From: Hydractinia symbiolongicarpus
Lineage: Eukaryota > Cnidaria > Hydrozoa > Anthoathecata > Hydractiniidae
Assembly (NCBI RefSeq): GCF_029227915.1
Contig: NC_079882.1
Coordinates: forward strand, 19,969,001 to 20,033,000
DNA length: 64,000 bases
Direction of reading: 5' to 3'
Shown here: piece by piece, positions 1 to 11,691 of the stretch
Position numbering within the stretch: the stretch's first letter is position 1
How the letters are laid out: every line of letters begins with the position of its first letter
The notes under the pieces: model-generated
Told to the model about the DNA's origin: nothing
The model's input: only the letters and a program-made list of their open reading frames with translations
Databases searched by the model: none
Made by a program: the position numbers and the translations under genes

Positions 1-117
1 GCCCGGTTGGCGGGTCAACCCGGTTGAAAAAATTTCATATTATATGGGAAAAGTCAACCCGGGTCAAGACCTACACTGCTGCCGGGTTGAAAAAAAAATG
101 CGCGTAATTTTTTAAAA

Positions 118-1440
118 ATGGCGGATGCAAGATGTAAACAAACAAGCGAAATTAAGTCAAAATTATCATTAAGTATTTTGGTCGCCAATAGTTTGTTATT
201 CCAAATCCAAGGTGTTCTGTATTTGTCATTGCTTCGAAGAAATCGCCTAATACAGAACATATTGACATATTTTTTAACAAAACGAAGGAAACTCTTAAAA
301 CGTTTGAAACACCAACAGGGAAATCCACGTAAACGAAGATCTGTATGGTTTAGGCCAGGGAGAACCGACCAGTGGTGGATCAATACATACCAGCTTTATA
401 ACAACCCATTTGATTGGAAAAAAAATTTTCGTATGAGTAAGGAAGATTTTAATAAACTTTGCGATGAATTAAGACCCTTTCTCACACCTGAATCCAATAC
501 ACCTAACCACCGAGCTTTATCATTAGAAAAGAAAGTTGCTGTCGTTTTATATTTTCTAAAGGACACCGGTTCTATCTGGATGACAGCAAACTCTTTTGGG
601 ATACACCAGTGTACTGTTTCTAAAGTGGTTAAAGAGGTGTGTGCAGCTATAACTATGCACCTGACACCGAAATTAATCAAACTACCTGAAACTTCTGAAG
701 AGATGTACAAAAAAGCATCAGAGTTTGAATTAAAATATGGAATGGTGCAGGCATTTGGCTGTATTGATGGAACACACATTCCAATTAAGACACCAGGAGA
801 ATGCAGTCAAGATTATTTTAATTATAAGCAGTTTTTTTCACTTAATGTCCAAGCTGTTTGTGACTTCAGAGGTATGTTCATGGATGTTGATTGCAGATGG
901 CCAGGGTCTTGCCATGATGCTAAAGTATTTGCCAATTCAATGATCAGCAAAAACATGAAGGAAAATCTCTTGCCAATAACTCACAGTTCCCTTTTACCTG
1001 GTTATGAAAGAATTCCAAATTTTTTAATTGGTGACCCTGCATATCCCTTGTTACCACATTGCATGAAAGAATATGAATCGTGCAAGACAAACAGTCAAGT
1101 TATTTTCAATGTAATGCTGAGATGTGCACGTAATCCTATAGAGAGTGCTTTTGGAAGACTGAAAGGACGATGGGGAATTTTAACAAAAAAAATAGACCTT
1201 GATTTGAATATTGTACCACTGATTGTTATGACATGTTTCACTTTACATAATTTCTGTGAAATAAATACAACAGTTATAGATGAAGAGCTAGTCACAGCTA
1301 ACATTGAAAAACATAAGAATGATGAAAGCTTAAACAAAAACATTCCAGACCCAATATACTCAGGCAATACTTCTGAAGGACACGAGATAAGATCATTATT
1401 GACTGAATATATCAATCAAAACCTGCCGGACTCATACTAA
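118..1440 (+). CDS. Harbinger transposase (HARBI1-like, DDE_4 nuclease)
   Basis: 440 residues, single exon, intact. A basic N-terminal part is followed by a helix-turn-helix region (about 140-190, around SFGIHQCTVSKVV) and a DDE_4 nuclease domain. The catalytic landmarks are visible: first Asp in CIDGTHIPIK (about 218), second Asp in WPGSCHDAKVF (about 263), the GDPAYPLLPH stretch (about 305), and the Glu in RNPIESAFGRLKGRWG (about 342). Family knowledge: this enzyme cuts and inserts the element at TWA sites and needs the SANT-like partner encoded at 1837-2862 for nuclear import and DNA binding. The start at 118 is the first Met of the frame; a downstream Met is possible because the first 60 residues are not conserved in the family. 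It could also be a domesticated HARBI1, but the flanking element ends argue for a transposon. Confidence 0.93.
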   Translation: MADARCKQTSEIKSKLSLSILVANSLLFQIQGVLYLSLLRRNRLIQNILTYFLTKRRKLLKRLKHQQGNPRKRRSVWFRPGRTDQWWINTYQLYNNPFDWKKNFRMSKEDFNKLCDELRPFLTPESNTPNHRALSLEKKVAVVLYFLKDTGSIWMTANSFGIHQCTVSKVVKEVCAAITMHLTPKLIKLPETSEEMYKKASEFELKYGMVQAFGCIDGTHIPIKTPGECSQDYFNYKQFFSLNVQAVCDFRGMFMDVDCRWPGSCHDAKVFANSMISKNMKENLLPITHSSLLPGYERIPNFLIGDPAYPLLPHCMKEYESCKTNSQVIFNVMLRCARNPIESAFGRLKGRWGILTKKIDLDLNIVPLIVMTCFTLHNFCEINTTVIDEELVTANIEKHKNDESLNKNIPDPIYSGNTSEGHEIRSLLTEYINQNLPDSY

Positions 1441-1836
1441 GTGATAGTGACTTGTTGCTGAACTATATAATTGATATATATATATTAGGAAATTTTTGTT
1501 ATTTAAAGTTTGTGTTTATGCATGTTTTATGTTTTTAAAAAGTTGCAATTTCAAATAAACACTAAAACTGAAGTTTCCTGGGGTTGTATAGAAAAAGAAA
1601 CTCGAAAAGGAAATTCCAGTGTGCAGTAATATCTTACAAGTCAAAGAAAACTCTATTCGTAAAACAAAACACATTTAACAAAATTTGGGACTTTAACTAT
1701 ATACGTATATAATATATATTAGTAGTTCACTACTTTACCTTAACTAATGTGGTGCTTTAATGATGTAAAAACAAAACAAAAACTTTATGTTAATAAATAT
1801 ACATGGCAAAACATTAAATGGTTAAGTTTGTAATGT

Positions 1837-2862
1837 CTAGGAATTTAAAAAATCTAAGTATGTGGAACTGGATTGTGTGCTTTGGCTATTTGCCTTATTG
1901 GGGGCATTGTTATTACTATTAGATTGACTTGGAAAAGTAAGGTGTGGGTAAACCATATTATGTGAAGTTTGTCTCCTTGGAGAGTTTGATAAAGCCTCAA
2001 CTGATCTTCTCATACTTTCGGCTACTTCAATGAAAGAGGTACTCATTGCACGTATCGCTCCTGCAAACATTTCATTAGATTGCTTGATCGAATCACAAAG
2101 CTCTTTACGAAACATTGCATCTTCTCTACTTTCTTTTAATAACAACTGATCCCGCTGTCTGGCAGACAAACTTTTTTCCAGATGTTGCCTTTTGTCGTCA
2201 ATTAGTTGGAAAGGGTCCTTTGCATGAGGTCTCTTTTGCTTTCCTTTATTCAAAACTGGAGTTTGCATAACTTCACTTTCCAAATTCTCATCATTGACAT
2301 CCTCAGTGTTTGAGGAGGTAGACATACCCCCAGTTGATATTGTATCATTCTCGTCATGGGGAGAATCTGTACTAAAACCAAAATTTGTCACATTTACAGA
2401 TTGACAACCAAAGCGTAATGGCTGTGTGGAAGCTGAACCACCATAAATACTAACAAGTTCATCGTAATACTCCACTATTAATTTTCCAGACCCACTTCTA
2501 GAACCACTTAATACGGCACTTGAAAATGCTTGCCTAATTTTTTTAATCTTCTCCATAACACGATTATACCCCTTTTTAATTAGTCCTTTTTCGATTTTTA
2601 TGGCAGCTATAATGTTGCTCCTGTCCTGTTCACACATATCGTTGGTTATTATTGTAGTTTTTTCTGGGCCAAAAAGATCAACGTCCTCTATATTCTTTCG
2701 AGCCATCATTACGCGAATTTCCTCATACTGCTTAGGTTTATCAGCATTAAAGTCCTTATTATTAAATGTCATATTGACTTTGTATTCCTTTAGGGAATTT
2801 ATTAGCTGCTCCACAAGTTCTGAAGTCCATTTAAACTTCTTGTCTGCTGCTTCGCTCGCCAT
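1837..2862 (-). CDS. Harbinger accessory SANT/MADF-like DNA-binding protein
   Basis: 341 residues if started at 2862 (MASEAADKKFKWT). The frame is open further upstream to 2970, but that extension is made of the GC-rich subterminal repeat and is unlikely to be coding. The N-terminus carries a Myb/SANT-like trihelix with spaced tryptophan and aromatic positions (FKWTSELVEQLINSLKEY). The C-terminal half is Ser/Asn/Gln-rich with a predicted helical stretch (about 250-310, many Arg/Glu/Asp). This is the usual second protein of PIF/Harbinger elements, which recognises the element ends and recruits the transposase. It is convergent with the transposase gene, with about 400 bp between the two stop codons. 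No frameshift or stop is seen. Confidence 0.85.
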   Translation of the reverse strand: MASEAADKKFKWTSELVEQLINSLKEYKVNMTFNNKDFNADKPKQYEEIRVMMARKNIEDVDLFGPEKTTIITNDMCEQDRSNIIAAIKIEKGLIKKGYNRVMEKIKKIRQAFSSAVLSGSRSGSGKLIVEYYDELVSIYGGSASTQPLRFGCQSVNVTNFGFSTDSPHDENDTISTGGMSTSSNTEDVNDENLESEVMQTPVLNKGKQKRPHAKDPFQLIDDKRQHLEKSLSARQRDQLLLKESREDAMFRKELCDSIKQSNEMFAGAIRAMSTSFIEVAESMRRSVEALSNSPRRQTSHNMVYPHLTFPSQSNSNNNAPNKANSQSTQSSSTYLDFLNS

Positions 2863-3703
2863 TATTGTTTTTCTTCTGTTTTGGATGGCAATGCGCATGC
2901 TTGTCATTTCCAACCCGGCCCTGGCTCGGCAAAGTGATATTATATGAACCGAGTCAACCCACCTAACCAACCCGTCCCGGGTTGAAAAAACGAGCCAGCT
3001 CGCCTAGGCGGGTTGACTCACCTCATATAATGTCAAATATTTTTTTGTAGTGATCTGCCATTATGCCGAGCTGTTTAATTTTATCATGCTGAGCATGTGG
3101 CGAGCCAACACCGAGCCAACCCGCCTCATATAATCAGGCTCTAAGTATCTGAGGAGCCTGAAGAATAACTTAGTATGACGAATGGAATGGACCTTTAAAA
3201 TGCAATTATTACCCGGCCTTTTTAAGCGACACTAAATTTGTGTTCAGCCCGTTTTTCCTGCTTAATTAAAACGTTTAAGGTGATTCGTTGCTTACGAATT
3301 TCTTATCAAGATAATCTAGATTAGAAAAAAATTGTTAAATTATACATACCAACCCCGTTTCCAGCGCCTGCTGTATTTTTCTTTATACGGGGGTGGCAAG
3401 CGATATAAAAGAGACACAACAGATAAACGCCTGAGACTACGTGTTCAGAGATCTGGAACCCATTAGCAGTTATAATATTAATTCTTCAATAAGGTGGGGC
3501 AATATTAGCTGCTTTATCGTAGAAAAGAATCCGCACGTCACAATCATAACACTTAACTGTGGTCGCAATAAATTACGCTGGAATGAAACAAGGTATATTT
3601 TAATTTTTACAATACAACGTGGACAATGATATCACCATAATAAAAAAATCATTATGTAAAATATATTTGTTGCAAAACACATTACTGAAAAGATCAAATA
3701 CGT

Positions 3704-3760
3704 CAACCTCATTCCCAGCCCCTGTTGTCTATTTTTTTATATCGGGGACGGCGCGAGACG
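3704..3760. repeat. Short dispersed repeat, CCTGGGAACGAGGTTG family
   Basis: The core CAACCTCATTCCCAGCCCC at 3704 recurs in variants at 3350 and 41161, and in the opposite orientation at 40150-40166 (CCCTGGGAACGAGGTTG) and 42891-42907 (CCCTGGGGACGAGGTTG). Most copies are followed by a T-rich stretch and TATATAAA- or TATATCGG-like sequence. It looks like the end of a small interspersed element or MITE; full boundaries are not resolved. Confidence 0.55.
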
Positions 3761-5928
3761 AACATGGTCCCGGAGGAGGCTGGTCTGATATTAAACCTGG
3801 TGATTGGCGCGCTATAGAAAACATTTTGGCGAGGCGGCGAGCCTGTGACGAACAAGGAGAAAGCCGTTCGTATTAAAATGGCGGAGGAGCTGTATCATGT
3901 TTTTTTCAAAGTGAAAAATTTAATAAAAAGCATTACTAAGCAATGAAAGTACAAGAAAAGACATCATAAAGTCCTACTGATTACAAGAAAATATTTCTAT
4001 AGCTGACAAAGTTCAATATCTAGAAAAGTAGCTAGTCAAGATAAGACCAAATAGAAAGCAAATGAATTTGTTTCCAAGTGGTGAGGTGTAATCAGGTTTA
4101 TGCTGAAAATAACATTAAAAAAGATTACTAGCTGAGGGACACAATATCAGGTTGTGGTAAGTAATGTTTTATAACTTTTTAGTTAGCATAAAATACATAA
4201 AAAGCCGGCAGGTTATTCGTCAGAGCCATTTTACCATTGCATGAACATTGATCAAACCTAATTCAAAAAAATTAAACAAATTTACTTAAAAGCTGTTATG
4301 GAGTACTTTTAGACCAATCTGATAAAAGATAATTTTTCACGAGGTATAAAAATATTACACAGGCATATTGAGAAAGAGAAACCTATAAATTTTAGGCAAA
4401 TATAAAATAAAGCGTTTGCATAAAAATGTAAATTTCGCCCGAAGTAAATTGAAATCGTAACAGTGCCGGCGAGTTTACACGAGATACACACCCGGGTGTG
4501 TGGGTTCGTAATTCGGAAATTCCCGAAACAAAGTGCGCAACAAAATGTAGATGTTGCAAAAAAATATCAATTTCGCCAGTCTTTCTTGCATCAGTAACTG
4601 AAAACCTAACGTTTTCATCGTTCTTAAGAAACAAACACGAATGGTAAAGTGAAGCATGAAAATATAGCTGAGGAAGCCATGGTTACGACGCAATGAACGA
4701 CGGCAAAACAAGCAGATGGAATAACAACGGTCACGTGCTTAAATTTAAAAAACTTGATATACGTTCTCCAGCTAAAACAACAGAAAAAATGTTGTTTTTC
4801 TTTACGTTTTCATACGCATTATACCCACATGTTATAAGTTGCAATGCTAAAAAGGGAAAAAAATAAACTTACCCTCAGCGTATTTCCAGCTTTAAAATCG
4901 GAATTTTGAAAAACAAATCACAAAATAAGCGTACTAATTATAGGCTATATTATATTCGAATTTAAGTTGAACATATTGGGGCTGAGAAAGAAAAAAAACA
5001 CTTTTTTTACCGGTTTCGTATTTTACCTGACGATGCGTAACTTACACATGGCTTCGTAATACTTAAGTTTACTGTTATAATTTTTCTCGCTGTTTTAAAA
5101 AATCAATTGGCAAAATGTTACTCCGTTTCGTGTGAGTTGTTATCATGTGTACAGAGTGGTCACCCGCATACAAACAATTTATTTTTAGAAGATTTTGACA
5201 AAATTTTAGAAAGAAATGGACAGTTAATAATCAAGTATTATCTAACAAATACAAACATGATAAAAAAATCAAAATGTCAGGATAAATAATTTTAGGAGGA
5301 ATCGATTTTCAAGGTTTATATTTTAGGTTAGGAGATTTTTGGAGGGTCTCCATTTTATTGGGTTATTCAGGAAACTTTAGGAGGTGGGACAACTCTGGTA
5401 TAACGGAGGAGAAACACCCATCACGTCAACAGTTTCTGTAGAAAACGGTCTTCATATGTAAAAGAAAAAAATAATAAAACATATAACAAAAATATATAAA
5501 ATATGCTAAAAAATATTTCTAATTAAAATTTTCGAAAGGTTCGCTAGACGTCTGCGGAAGACATAAAAACGTTACAAAAACGTAAGCTTTTACTTCAACA
5601 TCGCCAATTTACAGGAAATTTTTTACGATCTTTAACTTCGCTAAGATGAAATTGTAAATTGCAAGGATTTTCTGTTTTTACTCTCCATTTCTCCAGACAC
5701 GTCTGTTATGGATATCATGCGTAAGGTTATCTGCGTGTTATGCATCGATAAGGGTACAATTTCACAGGACAATGCTTTAACCAATTCATCGATCCGTCTT
5801 TTTTGTAATGCATAACAGTTGTGTTCCACGAAGCGGAACGTGCCAATCTTCACCGTTTCGTTGCATGGCCATGTTGAACTTCAGACGACTCTATAACGAG
5901 AAAACGATCAAAAACTGAACATATAAGA

Positions 5929-5936
5929 TTTTTTTT

Positions 5937-5967
<31 letters not shown>
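5929..5967. repeat. Homopolymer junction, about T18 then G21
   Basis: An uninterrupted T run is followed directly by an uninterrupted G run. On the plus strand this could form intramolecular G-quadruplexes; it could also be inflated or shortened by sequencing error. Confidence 0.8.
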
Positions 5968-6100
5968 TGAGATGCAGTCCCAGTAAACGCAAGAAATTAA
6001 GCGACTGATATAGCTTTAATATTAATTAAAAATGATTAGCTTTTACGCATTACCAGGTTAACATATACTTATACTTGGTAAATTTGAGAGGCGCTTAAAA

Positions 6101-6174
6101 TCACGATGGTGCTACATCGACATGATAAGTGTTGTCAGACTTGTGTGTATAGTTATGTTGGATTTGTGCAGCGG
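6101..6174 (-). CDS. PRORP: Possible terminal PRORP exon
   Basis: The frame ends SDNTYHVDVAPS then TGA at 6101-6103. Family members end with a tryptophan- and histidine-containing segment of the type TWHIP, and NTYHVDV is a plausible divergent version. It can be joined in phase if exon 4 uses the alternative donor at 6738 (GTTTAT) and the acceptor is the CAAG at 6175-6176, but that acceptor has a poor pyrimidine tract. Without it the C-terminal part that completes the zinc site is missing from the window model. Treat as a candidate only. Confidence 0.3.
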
Positions 6175-6742
6175 CTTGACAAATTGAAAAGTTTCGTTAA
6201 CGGGAGAACTTTTACAAGTAATTAAAAAAAAAAATAAAAAAAATGAGAGGGAAATACTTTGGGAAAGAATAAATGTCTCTTTCCAAAGTTTCACTTAGTG
6301 AATCAATTTAATATCGTTTAACGCGGCAATCAATACCATAGTAATTTCCTTTTTAGTGATAGGCCAGATATTGACTTCAGTTTAGTCAAAACCTATGCTC
6401 GCCAATTTTTTAAAAAGCCGTCGTTTGCAAAGTAAAAATCTAAAAATCTTTTTTAAGAAACAGGCTTTTTGCAACGAAGTTTTGATTAGTTAACCTACTT
6501 AACCTAAAATTGAGTTAAAAAATACCGGCAAAAAGTTAGTTCGTTAGTTAGTCTTGACAAAAACTTTTGCTAGATATGACTAATAGCTGAACTTGAAAAA
6601 CAGCTAATAAAAGCGACAATTAAAATGTTTGCTGAAGCAGAAAAAGTTTAGGCTCCACTACGTATGATAGATCTCAATACACTTTAAATGTTGCGAAAAC
6701 TAGCAACATCTCTCAACACAGTGCAAAATAAAATAAACCTAC

Positions 6743-9700
6743 TCTGAATACAGGAGTTCCGTCAGGTCTTACGTTTTTTAGAATATGTTGATTCGATTGT
6801 TGAAACCTTTGAAAGTTGGCTGTACATTGAGCGTCCAAGTGATACAAGTGGTCACGAAATAGGTCACGTGATACCAACTGAATACCGAAGTTGTGATGAA
6901 TCAACGTGTACAATATGTAGTAGTCATCAACAACGCTAAAGTGAGAAATTAAACGGTAAACACCACACCACATGTTTAATTACGCGAGAAAAGGTAGAAA
7001 GGATGGGAGGCAAGCATGATACAAAATGTTAGTAGCTAACATGTTTTACAGTTACATCGACATGAAAGAAAGAATCTCAATACGCCATCACATGGCGTAT
7101 TGAGATAATATTCTTAAGAGCATGCAAAAATGATTTACCATATTGTAAATCCATCAATATTATAATTAACTTTCCACTATTTTAAATGGAGAAAGCAGAG
7201 ACTTTACGGAATAAAAACGGGGACCACCTGCAACGGCGTTGTCAATAACGTTTTAAAAAAGCTTGTTGTATGAAAAACGCTAAAAATTGATTACGAAAAA
7301 GTAAAAAACGATATCGTAAAATAAAATCAAAACAAATCTGGTTACTGCAAAAATTGCAAAACAAATGAGAAACTGACAAGAAGGTTGGAATTGTTGGAAT
7401 TCATCCATTAATAGTAGAGAAATTATATAAACTAGTCGTTACCCGTAGAAAAATCCATGGGGTCGTCCGTCTTTAAATAACACGCTTTTCGTGTGTTTGG
7501 TGCACGACACTTTTCTTGCGGATAGACAGACAAAATACGGCTATTATTATAGAGAAAAAAAATAAAAAAACAGTGTAAGATCTGACCTTGATCCTACAAA
7601 GAATAAGTTGCATGTTTCATTCAAGTACAACATCAACTGCTGGACTCGTTTATTAGCCGGTGGCACTTCTTGAGCAGTAAGAAGTTCTTCTTTCATGATC
7701 CCTGCACAAAGTATGAGTATTTTCATGTCTTGTGCAACAAAATGTTTTACAATGTCATGAACCTGAAAAATAAGAAGAAGAGAAGAAATATCAATTCTCA
7801 AATTAAGTTTTAACATAAACAAACTCTGACCTACTTCAACGAGAAGATTGTAGGACCTATATTATTACTTGCATTCTGTTAAAAATGGTAGCCGAATCGC
7901 TACCTTGTGCTAAGAATTCACGAAACAACGATGACCTAGATGTGAATGACGGGCGGTATTTGAATGACCGGAATATGCACATGGCAAACCAGCAGACTCT
8001 TTCTCGAGCTAACGACTAGAAGGTAGTTAATACGTTATGAGTGGAATTTTTAAAATAAATGACAAATTCTGTAACAGTATTTGTTGTACGATTGTTGTGC
8101 AACTGTCATGCGAGATTCTCAACAATTTTTATATTACTGGAACCCAAGCAGTTATCTACAAGTCAAGCATGAAATTAGAAGAAAGATTATAAGGGTCACC
8201 TGCATCGGATTGAAGCCATGCTTGACATATCCAACATTTAAAGCATCAATAACAACATCAAACGGACCTGTTGCTATCAAATAGTTTTTCAGTTGGTCTA
8301 ATCTAGCAAACAATGGACCAGAAAGGTCCTGAAAATTGTCCTCGCCTACATATTTCGCCAGATTATTTGTCTCCTCATTCGTTTTCGACTTAGCGTCCAT
8401 GGTAAAGATATCATAATGTTCAAAGTACTTAGATCTGCTTTGAATGTTATGTTTGATGTTGATGTTTGTTTTCAACGGTCTCACATCTGTTATTCTAGCA
8501 GCGTCTTTACGTACAATCGATGCTTTTATTAACGTCATTAAGCTGCGTTTCAAGTTCAACAATCCACTATCAGAAATCTCAACAGGTTTCAATCTTCTTG
8601 AACAATTTCGGCACACACCTCTGAAATAAAATTATTTATACATAAATTATATATTTATGCATAAATTTGGTCAGCAATGTTTCAGTCAGTAATGAAAATT
8701 AGACATTCCATCACAAAATTCCAAGCTTTCACATTTTCTTCCATCGCATTACGAAATTTTCTATTCTCCTTATTAATGTTATGCGAAAGTCAAATGAATT
8801 AGCTATGCTATAAACTAGTCGTTATTACGTGAAAAAATCCACGGGAATTCGTCCGTCGCTACTTCCGGATAGCGTGTTGGGGTTACGGACTGACAATTGG
8901 TATTATAATATACATTAACGAAAATTTTCGGCGGAAAATGTTTAGGCGGAGAAACTTTCGGATACAAAATTATATTTCAGCGGAAAAATTTTCGGGCAAG
9001 ATTTATAAAGTTAAAAATGTATGGGTAAGTCTTCTGAACGGATTTCAACCAAATTTCAAAAGTAATGATTACGGGAAATGACACAAAAGTAAACTAGAAA
9101 CATTTATAGTGTGCATATATTCAATCAAGATTTAAAAAGGGTCTTCGGGATCCAACTTTATAGATAGAGCGTGAGAAATACCAGCTTCGTCGAACTTTTT
9201 ATGCTCGTGAAATTTGAAACTATCAAAAATAATAACTTCAAAAACTGCAGTTTTTATTTTTTCTGATTACCCTATATATAATTTCTATACACTGGTCCTT
9301 TTTAAAAAAAATAGAAATACAAAACTTTTGGACAAGAAAAAATCCGAAAGCTTTTCCGTCCCGAAAATTTTCGTTCCTAATGTAGCTACAACTCACGTGC
9401 TTTCATCAATCTTCGTTGACTCGATTTTCCATGTACAAATCGGATCACTACAAAAAAGACTTTAGCTTTTAAAATTTGATAAAATTTAATAGTAACCAAA
9501 ATTATATCAATTGTTAAATAGTATATAGGGGGATCTCACAAATTGCAAAGCGCCTTTAAACCGTCAACTAAGCCTTCTACAATTTCTCAAAGTCGTCTCT
9601 AGAAAAACTCACCTTTTAAACCACTCCTGTATCGTGTCGACTGTTCTCGGCTTTAAATCATTCGTACTGTATTCTTCAAGCATCATAAAAATCTTGTTCA

Positions 9701-10409
9701 CAAAACTTTCAATGAATTCATTATTCCCTGTATGTCGAATTTCGGCGCAGAGCGATAACACGTCTTGTAAGATCTGGTCTTTATATTTGATCTTCATATT
9801 CTCAATAATCTCCTGCAAATACAAGTCCGCCAGATCGTATTTTCCTGTTTTCAAAGACACTATTATCAAAGGTACATAAGACCGCGAATGAACTTCGACA
9901 TTTGGATTTTTTAACAAGTCATTAAAAATTTTCTTAACTTTTTTCAACTCCAATTTCTCGGCAAAATGCCTCATCAAAATGGTATATGCAGCTTCGTTAA
10001 GCATATCATGCTGGTCAATTATCCTAAAAAAACTTAGTAACTTTTCCTCGTCTTTTCTTACTAGAAATTGATACAGTATACCACTCAACTGGTTCATTCT
10101 GTTATCTAGCTCGTCCAATGTCATCTGTTTATGATTGATGTTGCCCAGTATGTCTTTGCCAAATAAAAACAGGTCCTCAGGATCTGCTTCAATGCTATCC
10201 TTGACAGCTGATCTCAGTCGTTCATTTTTACGAGTTCCAGTATGAAATGCAACTCGGGGTAAAGTTATTTTCATACGATGTATTTGTTTAGTAACAGCTG
10301 TATAATTTCTATTGCAAGTAGCTGAGAACAGTAGCTGATATGATTGCCTCATGAATAGAAAGTTCTTGGATTTTCTTCCTGTTGTTATTAATAACTTCCG
10401 CCATGGCAT
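6743..10409 (-). CDS. PRORP: Mitochondrial ribonuclease P catalytic subunit (PRORP), exons 1-4
   Basis: Protein-only RNase P that cuts the 5' leader from mitochondrial tRNA precursors. Four exons join in phase: 10409-9613, 8620-8200, 7762-7587 and 6935-6743, all with GT-AG borders. Exon 1 gives a basic, Arg-rich N-terminus suited to a mitochondrial presequence, then helical PPR-type repeats (about residues 90-265). The exon 1-2 junction yields GVCRNCSRRL, half of the zinc-binding CxxC of the central domain. Exon 2 contains DVVIDALNVGY, the first metal-binding Asp of the NYN/PIN-like nuclease. Exon 4 contains VVDDYYILY and VSRDLFRDH, the remaining catalytic acidic residues. Introns 2 and 3 each hold a small Helitron remnant. 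The first Met at 10409 is chosen because a strong organelle-like N-terminus follows. The 3' end is uncertain (next entry). Confidence 0.9.
7075..7105. repeat. Perfect 13-bp hairpin in a PRORP intron
   Basis: TCTCAATACGCCA, loop TCACA, TGGCGTATTGAGA. It is not part of an exon. It might be a trace of a small foldback element or an RNA hairpin. Confidence 0.8.
7432..7555 (-). mobile_element. Short non-autonomous Helitron remnant in PRORP intron 3
   Basis: On the minus strand it starts TCTCTATAATAATA and ends with a small hairpin (GATTTTTC-type) followed by CTAG and a flanking T, the Helitron 3' rule (CTRR next to T). The ends match the longer copies at 46192-46908 and 48480-50524. Only about 124 bp remains, so this is an internal-deletion derivative. 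Confidence 0.65.
8815..8912 (-). mobile_element. Short non-autonomous Helitron remnant in PRORP intron 1
   Basis: The same family as 7432-7555. The minus strand ends ...GTGGATTTTTTCACGTAATAACG-CTAG-type and is followed by T; the 5' part (TATTATAATACC) is eroded, so the left boundary is approximate. Confidence 0.55.
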
Positions 10410-11691
10410 GATTTCAAATACTGCTGAACTAAGAAATTGCTTTTATAACATCTGGAACATTAAAATAGAAAGCTAGTGGTGAAAACGTAGTAATATTCAT
10501 TATCAAGCTCAAAAAAATATTTAACAGATTTAAAACTTGTAATTTTAAGAGATTTTAGAAGAACTTAGGTTTTTCAAGCTGTTCATTTCGAATTGTTGTC
10601 ATTTGAAAATAATTGGTCGGTCCTGTTGCAAGATGGGCAAAATGCTTAATTTTTTGTCATAGAAAACGTAAGAATAAAAAGTGACCTTTAAAAAAAGTTA
10701 CCCTTAAAGAGTTTCAATTTTTTTAGGCTGTTGAGGAGATTTTAGGTGTAACTACCCTGTACAAAGTTAGACCACCAAAAAGGTAATGCAATGAAAAATA
10801 ATAATAATAATCTATGCGTCTGATTGTAAATTCACTTTTACAAATTTCTTCTTGTAAAGAGCACAAAAGTGGACAGTTGAGCATAGTAAGCACTACAACC
10901 TTCTCAATATAACATAAACTCAAAAATTATTAATCTCTAAAAGTAACAGGGAAAATGAGATGGTCATATAAAGGATTATAATTTTTCGGAAATATAAAAG
11001 AATAGCAGGAGAGTCAGTATTTTCGTTCAGATACATCATAGAATACACAACAACATTAGGAGTAATCTGAAACATAAGTTATTCAAATTTAATTTATATT
11101 CTAAAACCTAATTATTACCTCAGTTGAACAAAACCCCAACAAAAATGAGCACTCCTTTTAAAAAAGAAGACAATCTTTCTAAAGACTCTTTTCTAATAAA
11201 AAAATAGTACCTTCGAGAAGGCAATGTGTGTTGGCTAAATGTTATCCATGGCAATCAAACGTTAAAAAAGTTAAAAACTTATCAAAATATTAATATATTA
11301 ACAATCTGTAATAACATTCTAAAAATTAATTTTAAAAAAGCACATAAAATACATTACTATAACTTCTCGACTTAAAAAACCATAAATAACCATTTAAAAA
11401 TTTTCCTTATTTACAAATAAAAAATATTCTAAACCATTCCATGACAAACTTCATCAAAATAAACTTAATTAAACTCAAAAACGTTTTTAGAATTACTTTT
11501 CATCCAGACAACAAAAACTCTTGTAGCAGCTCAAAAAAACGTTAAAACATACTGAGATATTGCACATTATACTTGAATAAACTCAGAGCACTCACGCATT
11601 CAATTTAAATCCACAGCATTCTAACAAATTACCAGCTTTTAAACATGCAACATAAATTCTGTAATTCTTGTTGTAGATTCCAATCGTTTTA
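10410..11691. other. Spacer between PRORP and the WD-repeat gene
   Basis: Upstream of PRORP and downstream of the WD-repeat gene, both on minus. AT-rich, no coding character on either strand. It should contain the 3' untranslated region of the WD-repeat gene and the PRORP promoter, but no specific signal can be assigned. Confidence 0.5.

Larger units (their letters stand above)
1..3141. mobile_element. Autonomous PIF/Harbinger DNA transposon, left end outside window
   Basis: Two divergent-function genes typical of Harbinger elements, a DDE transposase on plus and a SANT/MADF-like protein on minus, lie convergently between GC-rich subterminal repeats built on the motif CAACCCGGGT/GGCGGGTTG (about 1-90 and 2905-3135). 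The right end reads ...CATATAATCAGGCTC and is followed by TAA at 3142-3144, which fits the 3-bp TWA target duplication of this superfamily. The matching left terminus (expected to start GAGCCTGATTATATG) is not in the window, so the left duplication cannot be checked. Both reading frames are intact, so the copy looks young. Confidence 0.88.
3145..6100. other. Intergenic region without recognisable gene
   Basis: AT-rich, only short open frames with no domain or coding character. It holds degraded copies of a short dispersed repeat (about 3350-3400 and 3704-3760, core CAACCTCATTCCCAGCCCC) that also occurs near 40150, 41161 and 42891. A run of about 18 T followed by 21 G lies at 5929-5967. The frame at 3619-3876 lies over the repeat and is not credible as a gene. 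Confidence 0.6.

Noticed and set aside
3619-3876. 85-codon frame with a GC-rich, plausible-looking end
   Set aside because: It lies over a dispersed repeat and has no upstream or downstream exon that joins it.
5641-5853. Minus frame as a last PRORP exon
   Set aside because: Its sequence has no resemblance to the PRORP C-terminus and no acceptor in the right phase.
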